Origin: Prevotella aff. ruminicola Tc2-24
GTDB lineage: Bacteria > Bacteroidota > Bacteroidia > Bacteroidales > Bacteroidaceae
Length of the DNA: 64,000 nucleotides
Direction of reading: 5' to 3'
NCBI RefSeq assembly: GCF_900110895.1
Contig: NZ_FOIQ01000001.1
Span: 774,472 to 838,471 of the forward strand
Program-made: the position numbers and the translations under genes
Part shown: in pieces, positions 28,468-37,311 of the stretch
How positions within the stretch are numbered: the stretch's first letter is position 1
Layout: each line of letters opens with the position of its first letter
The notes under the pieces: generated by a model
What the model was told of the DNA's origin: nothing
Seen by the model: the letters and a program-made list of their open reading frames with translations, nothing else
Database searches by the model: none

Positions 28468-29013
28468 TTACTTCGTTTTGGTGTTAAACTTACCGATTGT
28501 CAGCGGTGCACCACCGTCAAGCAGATTGGGCAAAGACCCACCCTCATAGACTTCCTTGTCGAGGTGGAGCACCAGACTGTTGCGATTGAACACAGCATTC
28601 TCGAAATCATTTGTAAACTCAATCGCGTCGAAGTTGCAGGCGTTCGTACAAAGCTGGCAGAACATACAGTCGCCCAGATCGTACAGATAGTCGTCAAGCA
28701 CCTTCTTTTTCTTACCCGTCTCCGGATCCTCTGCCATGTGAGCAGTAATCTTGATGGTTCCATTAGGACAGGCCTTTTCGCACAATGTGCAAGCCGTGCA
28801 CTTGTAGCTGCCATCTTCGTTGCGCTTGAACACCAAACGACCGCGATGACGCTTAGCCACGTGAAGTGTGGTCTTGCGGTTCTCGGGATACTGCTCTGTT
28901 GACTTGTTGGTGAAGAAGTCCTTGAAATATTCCTTCCAAGTAACCTTCATGCCTGTAGCCAACGTCTTGACAGCATGTCCGATTTCTCCGAAATATGATT
29001 TATTATCTTCCAT
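28468..29013 (-). CDS. nuoI: Complex I subunit I, two [4Fe-4S] ferredoxin domain
   Basis: A 181-residue peripheral subunit with two CxxCxxCxxxC cluster motifs, CTACTLCEKACP and CMFCQLCTNACN, which bind the N6a and N6b clusters and pass electrons to NuoB. With NuoE, F and G absent, NuoI would be the most exposed electron-entry subunit. It lies nine bases after nuoH. Confidence 0.96.
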   Translation of the reverse strand: MEDNKSYFGEIGHAVKTLATGMKVTWKEYFKDFFTNKSTEQYPENRKTTLHVAKRHRGRLVFKRNEDGSYKCTACTLCEKACPNGTIKITAHMAEDPETGKKKKVLDDYLYDLGDCMFCQLCTNACNFDAIEFTNDFENAVFNRNSLVLHLDKEVYEGGSLPNLLDGGAPLTIGKFNTKTK

Positions 29014-29022
29014 TGCTATACC

Positions 29023-30111
29023 TTATTTAATATACCATCCAAGAGCCACGATGACCGTCATCAACACAAGATTGATAAGACCAAGCGGCATCAGATACTT
29101 CCACTCCAGCTTCAGGATCTGGTCAATACGCAGACGTGGGAAAGTCCACTTAATCCACATCAGTACCCAAACCAAAGCAAAGGCTTTACCCATGAACCAT
29201 ACAATACCAGGAATGTAGTTCATTACAGTGTCGAAAGCATCAACACCAATATTGATGGGAGCCCAACCACCGAGGAATACCGTAGCAGCGATACCTGCGA
29301 TGATAAAGAGATTAAGGAACTCTGCGAGATAGAAGAAGCCAAAGCCCATACCTGAATACTCGGTGTGGTGTCCGGCGGTCAACTCACTCTCAGCCTCAGC
29401 CATATCGAACGGGCCACGGTTTGCCTCAGCATTACCTGCCACGAGGAACACGAGGAAGGCGATGATGGCGGGAATATGTCCCTGGAAGATCAACCACTTG
29501 AAAGGACCGGTCTGTGCCTCAACGATACCGGACATCTGCATCGTACCCGTCAGGATCACAGCAGTAATCAGACAGAGGCAGAGCGACATCTCGTAAGAAA
29601 TCATCTGCACGGCACCACGCATGGCACTAACCACAGAGTATTTATTGTTTGAACCCCAACCAGCAAGGAAGATTCCAACTACACCAATCGAAGAGATGGC
29701 AGTGAGCAGGAATACACCTACATTAAAGTCAAGCACTGTAGCACCATTATTCCACGGCAGGAACGAGAAGGCACCAACAGAACCGATGATCACCAAAATC
29801 GGAGCCACGGCATAAAGCAACTTATCGGCCCTGTCGACGAAGAAGATCTCCTTAATGAGCATCTTCAAGACATCGGCAAACACCTGAAGCAAACCCCAGT
29901 AACCAACTCGCATCGGGCCCAGACGGCACTGGAAATAGGCACATACCTTACGCTCCATGAATATCAGTACGATAGCGATGAGGGCGTATCCCACAAGGAT
30001 ACCTGCACCTACCAGCACGCACTCAATCAATATCGACAGAAAATCTCCCAGACCGAGTGTATCGCGAAGGAGAGCGTCGAACCATTGTGTAACTATAGAA
30101 AAGTCGAACAT
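29023..30111 (-). CDS. nuoH: Complex I subunit H
   Basis: A 362-residue membrane subunit that helps form the quinone chamber. Eight or so helices are seen, with FMERKVCAYFQCRLGPMRVG, RGPFDMAEAESELTAGHHTE and SGMGFGFFYLAEF as family markers. A 41-base gap upstream, A/T-rich with GAATTAAGAATT-type words, separates it from nuoCD. Confidence 0.96.
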   Translation of the reverse strand: MFDFSIVTQWFDALLRDTLGLGDFLSILIECVLVGAGILVGYALIAIVLIFMERKVCAYFQCRLGPMRVGYWGLLQVFADVLKMLIKEIFFVDRADKLLYAVAPILVIIGSVGAFSFLPWNNGATVLDFNVGVFLLTAISSIGVVGIFLAGWGSNNKYSVVSAMRGAVQMISYEMSLCLCLITAVILTGTMQMSGIVEAQTGPFKWLIFQGHIPAIIAFLVFLVAGNAEANRGPFDMAEAESELTAGHHTEYSGMGFGFFYLAEFLNLFIIAGIAATVFLGGWAPINIGVDAFDTVMNYIPGIVWFMGKAFALVWVLMWIKWTFPRLRIDQILKLEWKYLMPLGLINLVLMTVIVALGWYIK

Positions 30112-30152
30112 ATTACTTCAATTTTTCAATTCTTAATTCTTCAATCCTCCGA

Positions 30153-31763
30153 CTATCTGTCAATATCAGGAATAACAAAGTCAATAGCAGCACCCGTAGC
30201 CACGAGGTCGGCTATCTTCTGTCCGCGCAACATCGGATCGAGCGCCCCCGTCAACGAGAGTCCCATCGGACGCATCTTCAAACGGTATGGACTCTTGTCA
30301 CCACGACTATCGAGATATACACCAAACTCGCCACTGGCACCCTCTACCGAGAAGTACCACTGTCCTTCAGGTACCTTGATGATGGGTTTCTGCTTCACAT
30401 AGAAGTCGCCCTCGGGGATATTGTCGATGAGCTGCTCGATGATGTGGAGGCTCTGGTACATCTCCTGGATGTGACAAGTGTAACGATCCATCGTGTCACA
30501 ACCGGTCATCGTAATCTGCTCCCACTCCACCTGACTATACATATCGTACGGATGGTTCTTGCGGACATCATTCTTCCAACCAGAAGCACGTCCGGCAGGA
30601 CCCGTCACGGCATATGAGATACAATCCTCAAGCGACATAGGACCGACCTTCTCAAAACGGTTATGGGTGATGATATTATCACCAAACACATCAACATACT
30701 CCTGAATGATGGGCTTCATGTATTTCACCAGATCCTTCACGTTCTTCACGAAGTTCGGATCAATATCATCCTGAAGACCACCAATACGGTAGTAGTTCTG
30801 GATCAGTCGTCCACCTGTCGTCTCTTCCATGCAGTTGAGTACGTGCTCACGGTCTCGCATAGAATAAAGGAACGCAGTAAGAGCACCCATATCCTGAGCA
30901 CAGCAACCGACGTACAACAGGTGTGAGTCAAGACGCTGAAGCTCATCCATGATGGTACGGATATACTTGATGCGATCTGTGAGTTCCACACCCATGCCCT
31001 CCTCAATAACACCGACCAAAGCATGACGGTGCATCATAGCAGAGAGGTAGTTCAGACGATCGGTCAGAGCCAGTGTCTGAGGATAAGTCATATTCTCACA
31101 CATCTTCTCGATTCCACGATGGATATAACCAAGATGTGGATATACGCGCTTCACCGTCTCACCGTTGAGCACCGTCTGCAGACGGAGCACACCATGAGTA
31201 GAAGGGTGCTGCGGACCGATGTTGATAACATAGTCATCGGGACCGAAAAGCTTATTCTGTTTAGACTGGAGATGACCATCCTTGTCAAGATAGTACTCCA
31301 AGCCATAATCTGGCTCAATGTCATCCTCCAGAGTGTACTCATCATTAAACTGCCAATCCTTACGGAAAGGATGGCCCTTGAAGTCACTCCTAAGGAACAG
31401 ACGGCGCATATCGGGATGCCCAAGGAACACTATCCCATAGAAATCATAGACCTCACGTTCCAACAGATCAGCAACATGCCAGATGTTTGACACCGTAGGA
31501 ATATACGGGATCAGCTGACCATCGGTCACACCAGTACCATTGGAAGACATGCCATCGCCACAGATCTGTGTCTTGGCAAGCATCTTTACCGAGCAACGCT
31601 CATGGTTATCAGTATTCTCGAGAATATAGACACATCCGAGTCCCTCTTCACCAAAGTCTTCTCCGACAATGGTAACAAGGTAGTCGAAGTGTTTCTTCTC
31701 TTTCAAGTTCTGCATCTCAGAGGCGAACTTGTCAAAATCGAATGATAGAAATTCTAATTTCAT
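30153..31763 (-). CDS. nuoC: Fused complex I subunits C and D
   Basis: A 536-residue fusion. Residues about 1-150 are the 30-kDa NuoC part (VSNIWHVADLLEREVYDFYG, RRLFLRSDFKGHPFRKDW); from about residue 175 the 49-kDa NuoD part follows, with NIGPQHPSTHGVLRLQ and LGYIHRGIEKMCE, which line the quinone site. The C-terminal RGQKIADLVATGAAIDFVIPDIDR is normal. The ATG overlaps the nuoB stop as ATGA. The product is usually called NuoCD; fusion is common in this phylum and in enterobacteria. Confidence 0.95.
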   Translation of the reverse strand: MKLEFLSFDFDKFASEMQNLKEKKHFDYLVTIVGEDFGEEGLGCVYILENTDNHERCSVKMLAKTQICGDGMSSNGTGVTDGQLIPYIPTVSNIWHVADLLEREVYDFYGIVFLGHPDMRRLFLRSDFKGHPFRKDWQFNDEYTLEDDIEPDYGLEYYLDKDGHLQSKQNKLFGPDDYVINIGPQHPSTHGVLRLQTVLNGETVKRVYPHLGYIHRGIEKMCENMTYPQTLALTDRLNYLSAMMHRHALVGVIEEGMGVELTDRIKYIRTIMDELQRLDSHLLYVGCCAQDMGALTAFLYSMRDREHVLNCMEETTGGRLIQNYYRIGGLQDDIDPNFVKNVKDLVKYMKPIIQEYVDVFGDNIITHNRFEKVGPMSLEDCISYAVTGPAGRASGWKNDVRKNHPYDMYSQVEWEQITMTGCDTMDRYTCHIQEMYQSLHIIEQLIDNIPEGDFYVKQKPIIKVPEGQWYFSVEGASGEFGVYLDSRGDKSPYRLKMRPMGLSLTGALDPMLRGQKIADLVATGAAIDFVIPDIDR

Positions 31764-32527
31764 GCCTTGTCCTCCTCTACTTTTACTTCTGTCGGGGCAG
31801 GGTTGACCTCTGGTCGAACCTGCTCACTCGCAGTTTTCATCTCATCTACAAAATCCTGGGGAACATCGGTTACCACAATTGGCTCACGACGATGATCACC
31901 AAGTTTATAACGGAATGTAAGCTCTTCGTTGGATACGCCAAGCTCGCGCTCTTCCTGAGTCTGCTTATGGTTGGCACCACCAAAGAACTTCTCGATCTTC
32001 ACCTTACGCTGAAGCTGCATCATGCCGTACATGATAGCCTCAGGACGCGGAGGACAGCCGGGGATAAAAACATCAACGGGTACGATCTCCTCGATACCCT
32101 TTACGACATGATAGCTCGACTTAAAGGGGCCACCGCTGATAGCGCAGCCACCGACAGCAATCACATACTTCGGTTCGGCCATCTCATCATAGAGACGCTT
32201 CAAAGCAGGCGCCATCTTATGAGTAATCGTTCCAGCACACATGATCAAGTCGGCTTGACGAGGAGAGTTACGAGTCACCTCAAAGCCAAATCGGGCAAAG
32301 TCATAGCGGGCACAGCCACAGGCCATAAACTCGATACCACAGCAAGAGGTGGCAAAGGTCAATGACCACAGCGAGTTTGATCGTCCCCAGTTAATCAATT
32401 GGTCGAGAGAACCTGTAACGACATTAACGCCTCCCTCATGGAGTTCTTCGATGATCTTCTCCAATGAGGCATTGTCGTTCCACTCCTCATAGGGAATACT
32501 CTTGATTCTCGGCTTTCTTACTTCCAT
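31760..32527 (-). CDS. nuoB: Complex I subunit B, [4Fe-4S] cluster N2
   Basis: A 255-residue peripheral subunit. I start it at ATG 32527 (MEVRKPRIKSIPYEEW), preceded by AAAGGAGA, a good ribosome site; the longer open frame to 32746 overlaps nuoA completely and is not conserved. Cluster N2 cysteines are visible in TSCCGIEFMACG, VGGCAISGGP and PGCPPRPEA. The C-terminal 60 or so residues extend beyond typical NuoB and are charged (EVNPAPTEVKVEEDKA). The nuoA stop overlaps its first codons by 10 bases. Confidence 0.95.
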   Translation of the reverse strand: MEVRKPRIKSIPYEEWNDNASLEKIIEELHEGGVNVVTGSLDQLINWGRSNSLWSLTFATSCCGIEFMACGCARYDFARFGFEVTRNSPRQADLIMCAGTITHKMAPALKRLYDEMAEPKYVIAVGGCAISGGPFKSSYHVVKGIEEIVPVDVFIPGCPPRPEAIMYGMMQLQRKVKIEKFFGGANHKQTQEERELGVSNEELTFRYKLGDHRREPIVVTDVPQDFVDEMKTASEQVRPEVNPAPTEVKVEEDKA

Positions 32528-32868
32528 TCCAAGTCTCCTTTCTTCCAAGCATATGCCAGGCCCAACACCAATACTACCATAAAGAATCCAATGCTCAATA
32601 ATGCGAGAGCACCGAAGTCTTTTACGACTACTGCCCACGGGTACAGAAAGACTGTCTCCACGTCGAACATTAAGAATAGGATGGCAAACAGGTAGAATCC
32701 CACGCTCAGAGGCAGCCATGACGTGCCTCGTGTGGGGATACCACACTCGTAGGGCTCACCTTTCACCTTATTGTAGGATCGTGGTCCTATCAACTTGGCA
32801 ACAACGTAAGCCCCTACCACCAATGTTAAAGCCGTCAACAAGACGGTAATCAACAAAGTAAAATTCAT
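32518..32868 (-). CDS. nuoA: Complex I subunit A
   Basis: A 116-residue membrane subunit with three helices and the conserved loop RSYNKVKGEPYECGIPTRG and FDVETVFLYPWAV. It is the first gene of the operon; its promoter lies 56 bases upstream. The 3' end overlaps nuoB. Confidence 0.95.
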   Translation of the reverse strand: MNFTLLITVLLTALTLVVGAYVVAKLIGPRSYNKVKGEPYECGIPTRGTSWLPLSVGFYLFAILFLMFDVETVFLYPWAVVVKDFGALALLSIGFFMVVLVLGLAYAWKKGDLEWK

Positions 32869-32924
32869 AAGTAATTATACTATTATAACAATATTGTCCT
32901 CGTTCTTAAGCAGTTACACGGATA

Positions 32925-32956
32925 CAAAAGTACCTTTGCCGCAAAATCGCTGCAAA
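32925..32956 (-). promoter_or_regulatory. nuo operon promoter
   Basis: On the minus strand TTTG (32956-32953), a 20-nt spacer and TACTTTTG (32932-32925) match the Bacteroidota -33 / -7 pattern. The ATG of nuoA is 56 bases further on. The spacer lies inside a 10-bp perfect inverted repeat, GTACCTTTGC (32930-32939) / GCAAAGGTAC (32952-32961), which could be an operator. Confidence 0.6.
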
Positions 32957-33007
32957 GGTACAAATAATATTTGTAAATCTTCCGAATATTTATAAAAATC
33001 TTTCTTC

Positions 33008-34522
33008 TTATCTTACTACTTCCGGAATTGCCTCACCGATACACGCATTCGTTTGTTGGATATGTAACATCTGACATACAGTCGGTGCAATATCCGTGAT
33101 ATGCACCTCACGACTTGTTGATCCATGATCCACCTTCCAGCCATAGAATAACAGAGGTATATGTGCGTCATACGGATTCCATTCGCCATGCGTAGTACCT
33201 GTCTTCGAGGAACCCGACCAGAACTCATAATATCCAGCTTCGAGCACCAGCAGTATATCACCAGAACGACGAGGATGATAGCCGAGCAAGGCACGGCTCC
33301 TGATAATGTCGGGTACACTCCATGTATTCACCTTCTCAAAATCCATCACAAACTGCACATGGGGCATCTGCCGCGCATAGCCAATAATAGCATCCTTCAC
33401 TTTCTGTCCTTCCAAACCTAATTCTGCAATACGTTTCTTGTTCAGAAATACGCGATAACCATTGACACTGTTGATGACGGATAAGTCAGCACCCAACGTC
33501 TCCTTAAGATAACCTTCCAGGCCACTTCCAAACATCTCGATGTCACCTTTCCACGCACCACCATTCATCTTATGATCCTCCATATATTGATAGTTGTGCG
33601 CAGCACCATGATCAGCGGTCAGGAATACAAGATAGTTTCCCTCACCGACTTGGTCGTCAAGAGCTTTCAATAGGCGGGCGATATCTCTGTCAAGCTGCAA
33701 ATAAGCGCCATCGGTATGCTCTCCACGCGTGCCCCATTCATGACCAATCACATCCGTCTGCGAATAACTCACGCAGAGCATGTCCGTCACATCACCTTTA
33801 CCAAGCTGTTCTCCCTGTAGAGCGGCAATCGCCATCTCCGTTGTTATTGTACCGCACAACGGATCATAACCGATTCTCTTTCCCAGTTCCTGCATACGCT
33901 TATTCTTTTTCAGTTCCCGGTTATAAGCCTTCGCCCACTCTGGCAACTCCGTCATATAGTAAGTACTGGTGATGAACTGACCATTGTCTATGTCAAGCCA
34001 GAAAGCAGCATCCGACGAACGCCCGGCAGGAAGGATTGCCGCACGGTCCTTGTAACTGACACCTATAACCTTCGAACGGAAATCGGTATGCATCCTAAGT
34101 TGATCACCAATGGTCGTAGAAAGCAGGTTACGTGGTGACATCTTACCACGCTTTGCATTATCAGTTCCCACAGGTTCCACGGTCTGATCAGCACAGCAAT
34201 AGACGGGTTCGCCATCTATAAAGAAATTATTACCGCAGATACCATGGAATGCCGGTGTCGTTCCCGTATAAGCACTTGTATGTCCGATAGCTGTCACCGT
34301 CGGCACATAGTTGATAAGACAGTTATTACAAGAGAAGCCCTTGTCTATCAGCCTTCGGAAACCATCATCTTGAAATTGGTCGTAATACCGCGACAGGTAA
34401 TCCCATCGCATCTGATCCACTACAATTCCAACAACAAGTTTCGGTCGTTCTCCGAATTCATTATGTGCTGGTAGCTGAGCTGCCGCACACATCATCACAA
34501 TTAATAGTAGTAACTTTTTCAT
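33008..34522 (-). CDS. PafA-like alkaline phosphatase family protein
   Basis: A 504-residue exported phosphatase of the alkaline phosphatase/nucleotide pyrophosphatase superfamily. I use ATG 34522, giving the signal peptide MKKLLLLIVMMCAAAQLPA. The first metal-binding Asp is in VVGIVVDQMRWD, the likely Thr nucleophile lies in VPTVTAIGHTSAYTG, and further metal ligands in SQTDVIGHEWG and FLTADHGAAHN. PafA enzymes cut phosphate monoesters in the periplasm and are frequent in Bacteroidota. It is transcribed in the same direction as the mannan genes but has its own promoter just upstream of the ATG, with a perfect 12-bp palindrome in the spacer. Confidence 0.85.
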   Translation of the reverse strand: MKKLLLLIVMMCAAAQLPAHNEFGERPKLVVGIVVDQMRWDYLSRYYDQFQDDGFRRLIDKGFSCNNCLINYVPTVTAIGHTSAYTGTTPAFHGICGNNFFIDGEPVYCCADQTVEPVGTDNAKRGKMSPRNLLSTTIGDQLRMHTDFRSKVIGVSYKDRAAILPAGRSSDAAFWLDIDNGQFITSTYYMTELPEWAKAYNRELKKNKRMQELGKRIGYDPLCGTITTEMAIAALQGEQLGKGDVTDMLCVSYSQTDVIGHEWGTRGEHTDGAYLQLDRDIARLLKALDDQVGEGNYLVFLTADHGAAHNYQYMEDHKMNGGAWKGDIEMFGSGLEGYLKETLGADLSVINSVNGYRVFLNKKRIAELGLEGQKVKDAIIGYARQMPHVQFVMDFEKVNTWSVPDIIRSRALLGYHPRRSGDILLVLEAGYYEFWSGSSKTGTTHGEWNPYDAHIPLLFYGWKVDHGSTSREVHITDIAPTVCQMLHIQQTNACIGEAIPEVVR

Positions 34523-34530
34523 AACGAGTG

Positions 34531-34562
34531 CAAATATACGAAGAATTCTTCTATAAAACAAT
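34531..34562 (-). promoter_or_regulatory. Promoter of the PafA-like gene with a palindromic spacer
   Basis: On the minus strand ATTG (34562-34559), a 20-nt spacer and TATATTTG (34538-34531). The ATG is eight bases downstream of the -7 box. The perfect palindrome GAAGAATTCTTC at 34540-34551 fills most of the spacer and is placed like a repressor operator. Confidence 0.5.
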
Positions 34563-34583
34563 TTCTTTACGAGAAAAACTTTT

Positions 34584-35861
34584 CTACATCTCCGCAGTAC
34601 GTTCAATCAGCTCCAGACACATACGACTGTTATGATATGGGCATTTCCAGAAGCCAGCCTTATCATCATCGGTATTAAGTGAACCATCGGCATGCCTGCT
34701 CCAATACCACTCACCGTTGTCGTAATCAATCAGTTGTTTCTTGATATAATCCCAACAACGCTGTGCCTTTTCCAAGGCATCCTGATCATCGAAATGCTGA
34801 TAGAGGTTAAACCAACCGACCACATTCTCTGCTTGTACCCACCAATGAAGATCATCATCGACATGTCCAGTATCAAGATTTGCCTCATGGATCATCGAAC
34901 CATCAGGGCGCAAACCTTTCTCCGATGCTTTTGCGACCATCTGCACAATGGGTTCAACCTTTGCCAGGACCTCCGAGTCGCCAAGTACAATGGCCGCCTC
35001 ATGCAACAGCCATGAGCACTCGATATCATGTCCATAGCTCTCCAAATGCCCAGCACCACGCGTCCAGTCCATATCAAAGAAAAGGTCTAAATGATGTGTC
35101 TCTGGATTAAGAATCTTATCCGTGAAGATGCCTATAATGTTTCGCAATGCGCGTCCGACTCGGATAACATCCTCGTAATAAGCCATAGGGCCGTATTGCG
35201 GTGCGAAAACACTGCCCCCTAATGTATCGGGGTTATCAGGATACTGGCTCTTCAATACGCGATAAAGATTGGCATACGGTTCAATAATATGCAGATGTGT
35301 GTTCTGGGACTTCGGATAATTGGCATCATATTCCGAGAGCCGCATGTCGGCAATCTCAGCCCACTCCCGTGTACATGCCTCAATATAACCATTATAAACA
35401 GGATCGTATGCATGCTCTTCTATACAGTCAAAAAGTTGAAGCGCATAGTCAAGCGCCTCCTGATCACCAGTTGCACGAGCATATTCCGACAAGCCATAAA
35501 TGGCGAAGCCAATGGCATAGAACTGTTTCTTTGTATCAAGAGGCTGTCCCTTATAATCCACGCTCCAATACACCCCACCATACTCTGGATCAATAAAATG
35601 ATCGATGAAATACCGTTTGGCGCGCGTTGCAGCCTCCAAATACTCCGGACAGCCCATCACCCGATAAGCAGCAGAGAACGACCATAAGATTCTGGCATTG
35701 AGGATAGCACCTTTCTCTGCCTCAGGGTGTAGTATACCATGTCCGTCAATACGGCCATAGAAGCCGCCATTCTCGATATCAACCATTTTATCGAGCCAGA
35801 AGCGCAGGATGTTCTGCTGTAGAACATCCTGCATCTCCACGCTCATCATTTTAAAACACAT
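34584..35861 (-). CDS. Cellobiose/mannobiose 2-epimerase
   Basis: A 425-residue cytoplasmic enzyme of the N-acylglucosamine 2-epimerase (alpha/alpha barrel) family. Expected catalytic residues lie in NARILWSFSAAYR, NTHLHIIEPYANLYR and HWWVQAENVVGW. With the neighbouring GH130 phosphorylase, it should turn beta-1,4-mannobiose into mannosyl-glucose, the second step of the mannan pathway described in Bacteroides fragilis. No signal peptide is present. The start is uncertain among ATG 35861 and in-frame ATGs four, five and nine codons on; the first is kept for length. It is the last gene of the operon, 16 bases after the symporter. Confidence 0.88.
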   Translation of the reverse strand: MCFKMMSVEMQDVLQQNILRFWLDKMVDIENGGFYGRIDGHGILHPEAEKGAILNARILWSFSAAYRVMGCPEYLEAATRAKRYFIDHFIDPEYGGVYWSVDYKGQPLDTKKQFYAIGFAIYGLSEYARATGDQEALDYALQLFDCIEEHAYDPVYNGYIEACTREWAEIADMRLSEYDANYPKSQNTHLHIIEPYANLYRVLKSQYPDNPDTLGGSVFAPQYGPMAYYEDVIRVGRALRNIIGIFTDKILNPETHHLDLFFDMDWTRGAGHLESYGHDIECSWLLHEAAIVLGDSEVLAKVEPIVQMVAKASEKGLRPDGSMIHEANLDTGHVDDDLHWWVQAENVVGWFNLYQHFDDQDALEKAQRCWDYIKKQLIDYDNGEWYWSRHADGSLNTDDDKAGFWKCPYHNSRMCLELIERTAEM

Positions 35862-35877
35862 TGTTTGGCTTTTATAT

Positions 35878-37272
35878 TTATTCTATGGAACGGACCTTTT
35901 TCAGTTCCGTATTAATCTCTTCAATACGCTCCGTCGTTAATGGGTAGAACCAGGCTACGAGGATTGCAATCAGTGCGACAGCAGCAGGGATAAAGCTCAT
36001 CAGCCAGCGAAGTACCATCAAAGCACTTTCGGGTTGCGCCACAGAGGCTGCCACTTGATCTACATCTGTAACATAGCCGAAGGCAGAAAGCAACCAGAGT
36101 ACAGCCGCACCACCGATGGCACCACCAAACTTCTGCGCCATAGAAGCAGAAGAGAAAATCAGGCCCGTAGATGCTGTCTTATTCTTCAATTCTGCATAGT
36201 CACTGACGTCAGCATACATACTCCAAATCAGCGGCGACATGATACCAGTAAAGACACTTATGACAATCTGCAAAATCAACATTGTCCAGAAACCGCCAGG
36301 TGTACATGGTACAAAGAAAAAAGCGATACTGAGCACAACCAAGGCTGCGTTCACAAAGATAAAGGTTGTCTTCTTTCCTAATTTATTAGCGATGGGGACA
36401 CAGAGTGCCACACCAACCATATTAGACACCTCACCGATACCAAGGAACAGGCCTGCGTAGAAGAGGAAGGAAATCGTGAAGAACACCAAATTAACATCCG
36501 GGCCTATGATATCCTGGAAGAAATAGGCAACCGTGGCTCCACGGACTGTATTGAAAAGATTAGAGCACAAGGCGGCACCTATCAACAACCACCACGGCTT
36601 ATTAGAGAGAAGCGACTTAAAGTCTGAACCAACGCTCACTGTCGAGATGGTCTTCAGATGTTCCCTAGTCAGGAGGAAACACAGAATGAACATCACGAAA
36701 CAGGCCGAGGCGACAACAACCATTCCCCAGAACCACCCGTTAGCAGTATTGTAGCCACCAAACATATTCGTCAACGGCTCCCACAGAAACAGGGCGAGGA
36801 ACGATCCGCCATAGGCAAAGAACATACGGAAAGAAGAAAACACGGTCTTCTCATTTGAGTCGTCGGTCATCACACCAAGCATAGCACCGTATGGTACATT
36901 AATGCCCGTATAGACAGTCATCATCATGATATAAGTAACATATGCCCAGATGAGTTTCGCACCGTAATTCCAGTCCGGAGTCGTAAACAAGAGAATACCA
37001 CAGATGGAAAACAACGGAGCCACCCAAAGCAGGAAGGGGCGATACTTACCCCACTTGGTATTGGTACGGTCGGCGATAATACCCATCATCGGATCTGAGA
37101 CCGCATCCCATATACGAGTAATTAGCACAAGGACACCGGCATCCAAGAGCGACAGCCCGAAGATATTCGAATAGAAGAAAGGAAGATAATAGGAAAAGAT
37201 CTTCCAGAAAGTCGACGACGACATATCGCCGAAGCCATAACCGATTTTTTCAATTAACTTAGACTTTGCCAT
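35878..37272 (-). CDS. GPH family sugar:cation symporter
   Basis: A 464-residue membrane transporter of the glycoside-pentoside-hexuronide family, with 12 helices. Markers are KIGYGFGDMSSSTFW at the N-terminus and DAVSDPMMGIIADRTNTKWGK and RPFLLW in the 2-3 loop. Its position between the phosphorylase and the epimerase, as in Bacteroides fragilis, points to mannobiose or short manno-oligosaccharides as substrate; this is inference. The gene lies 39 bases downstream of the GH130 gene. Confidence 0.9.
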   Translation of the reverse strand: MAKSKLIEKIGYGFGDMSSSTFWKIFSYYLPFFYSNIFGLSLLDAGVLVLITRIWDAVSDPMMGIIADRTNTKWGKYRPFLLWVAPLFSICGILLFTTPDWNYGAKLIWAYVTYIMMMTVYTGINVPYGAMLGVMTDDSNEKTVFSSFRMFFAYGGSFLALFLWEPLTNMFGGYNTANGWFWGMVVVASACFVMFILCFLLTREHLKTISTVSVGSDFKSLLSNKPWWLLIGAALCSNLFNTVRGATVAYFFQDIIGPDVNLVFFTISFLFYAGLFLGIGEVSNMVGVALCVPIANKLGKKTTFIFVNAALVVLSIAFFFVPCTPGGFWTMLILQIVISVFTGIMSPLIWSMYADVSDYAELKNKTASTGLIFSSASMAQKFGGAIGGAAVLWLLSAFGYVTDVDQVAASVAQPESALMVLRWLMSFIPAAVALIAILVAWFYPLTTERIEEINTELKKVRSIE

Positions 37273-37311
37273 TTTGATAATGTGTTTTGATTGACAGTTT
37301 ATGATTTGAAT

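Noticed and set aside
32528..32746. N-terminal extension of nuoB inside nuoA
   Set aside because: The extension is the shadow of nuoA in another frame. ATG 32527 has a ribosome site and the family N-terminus.
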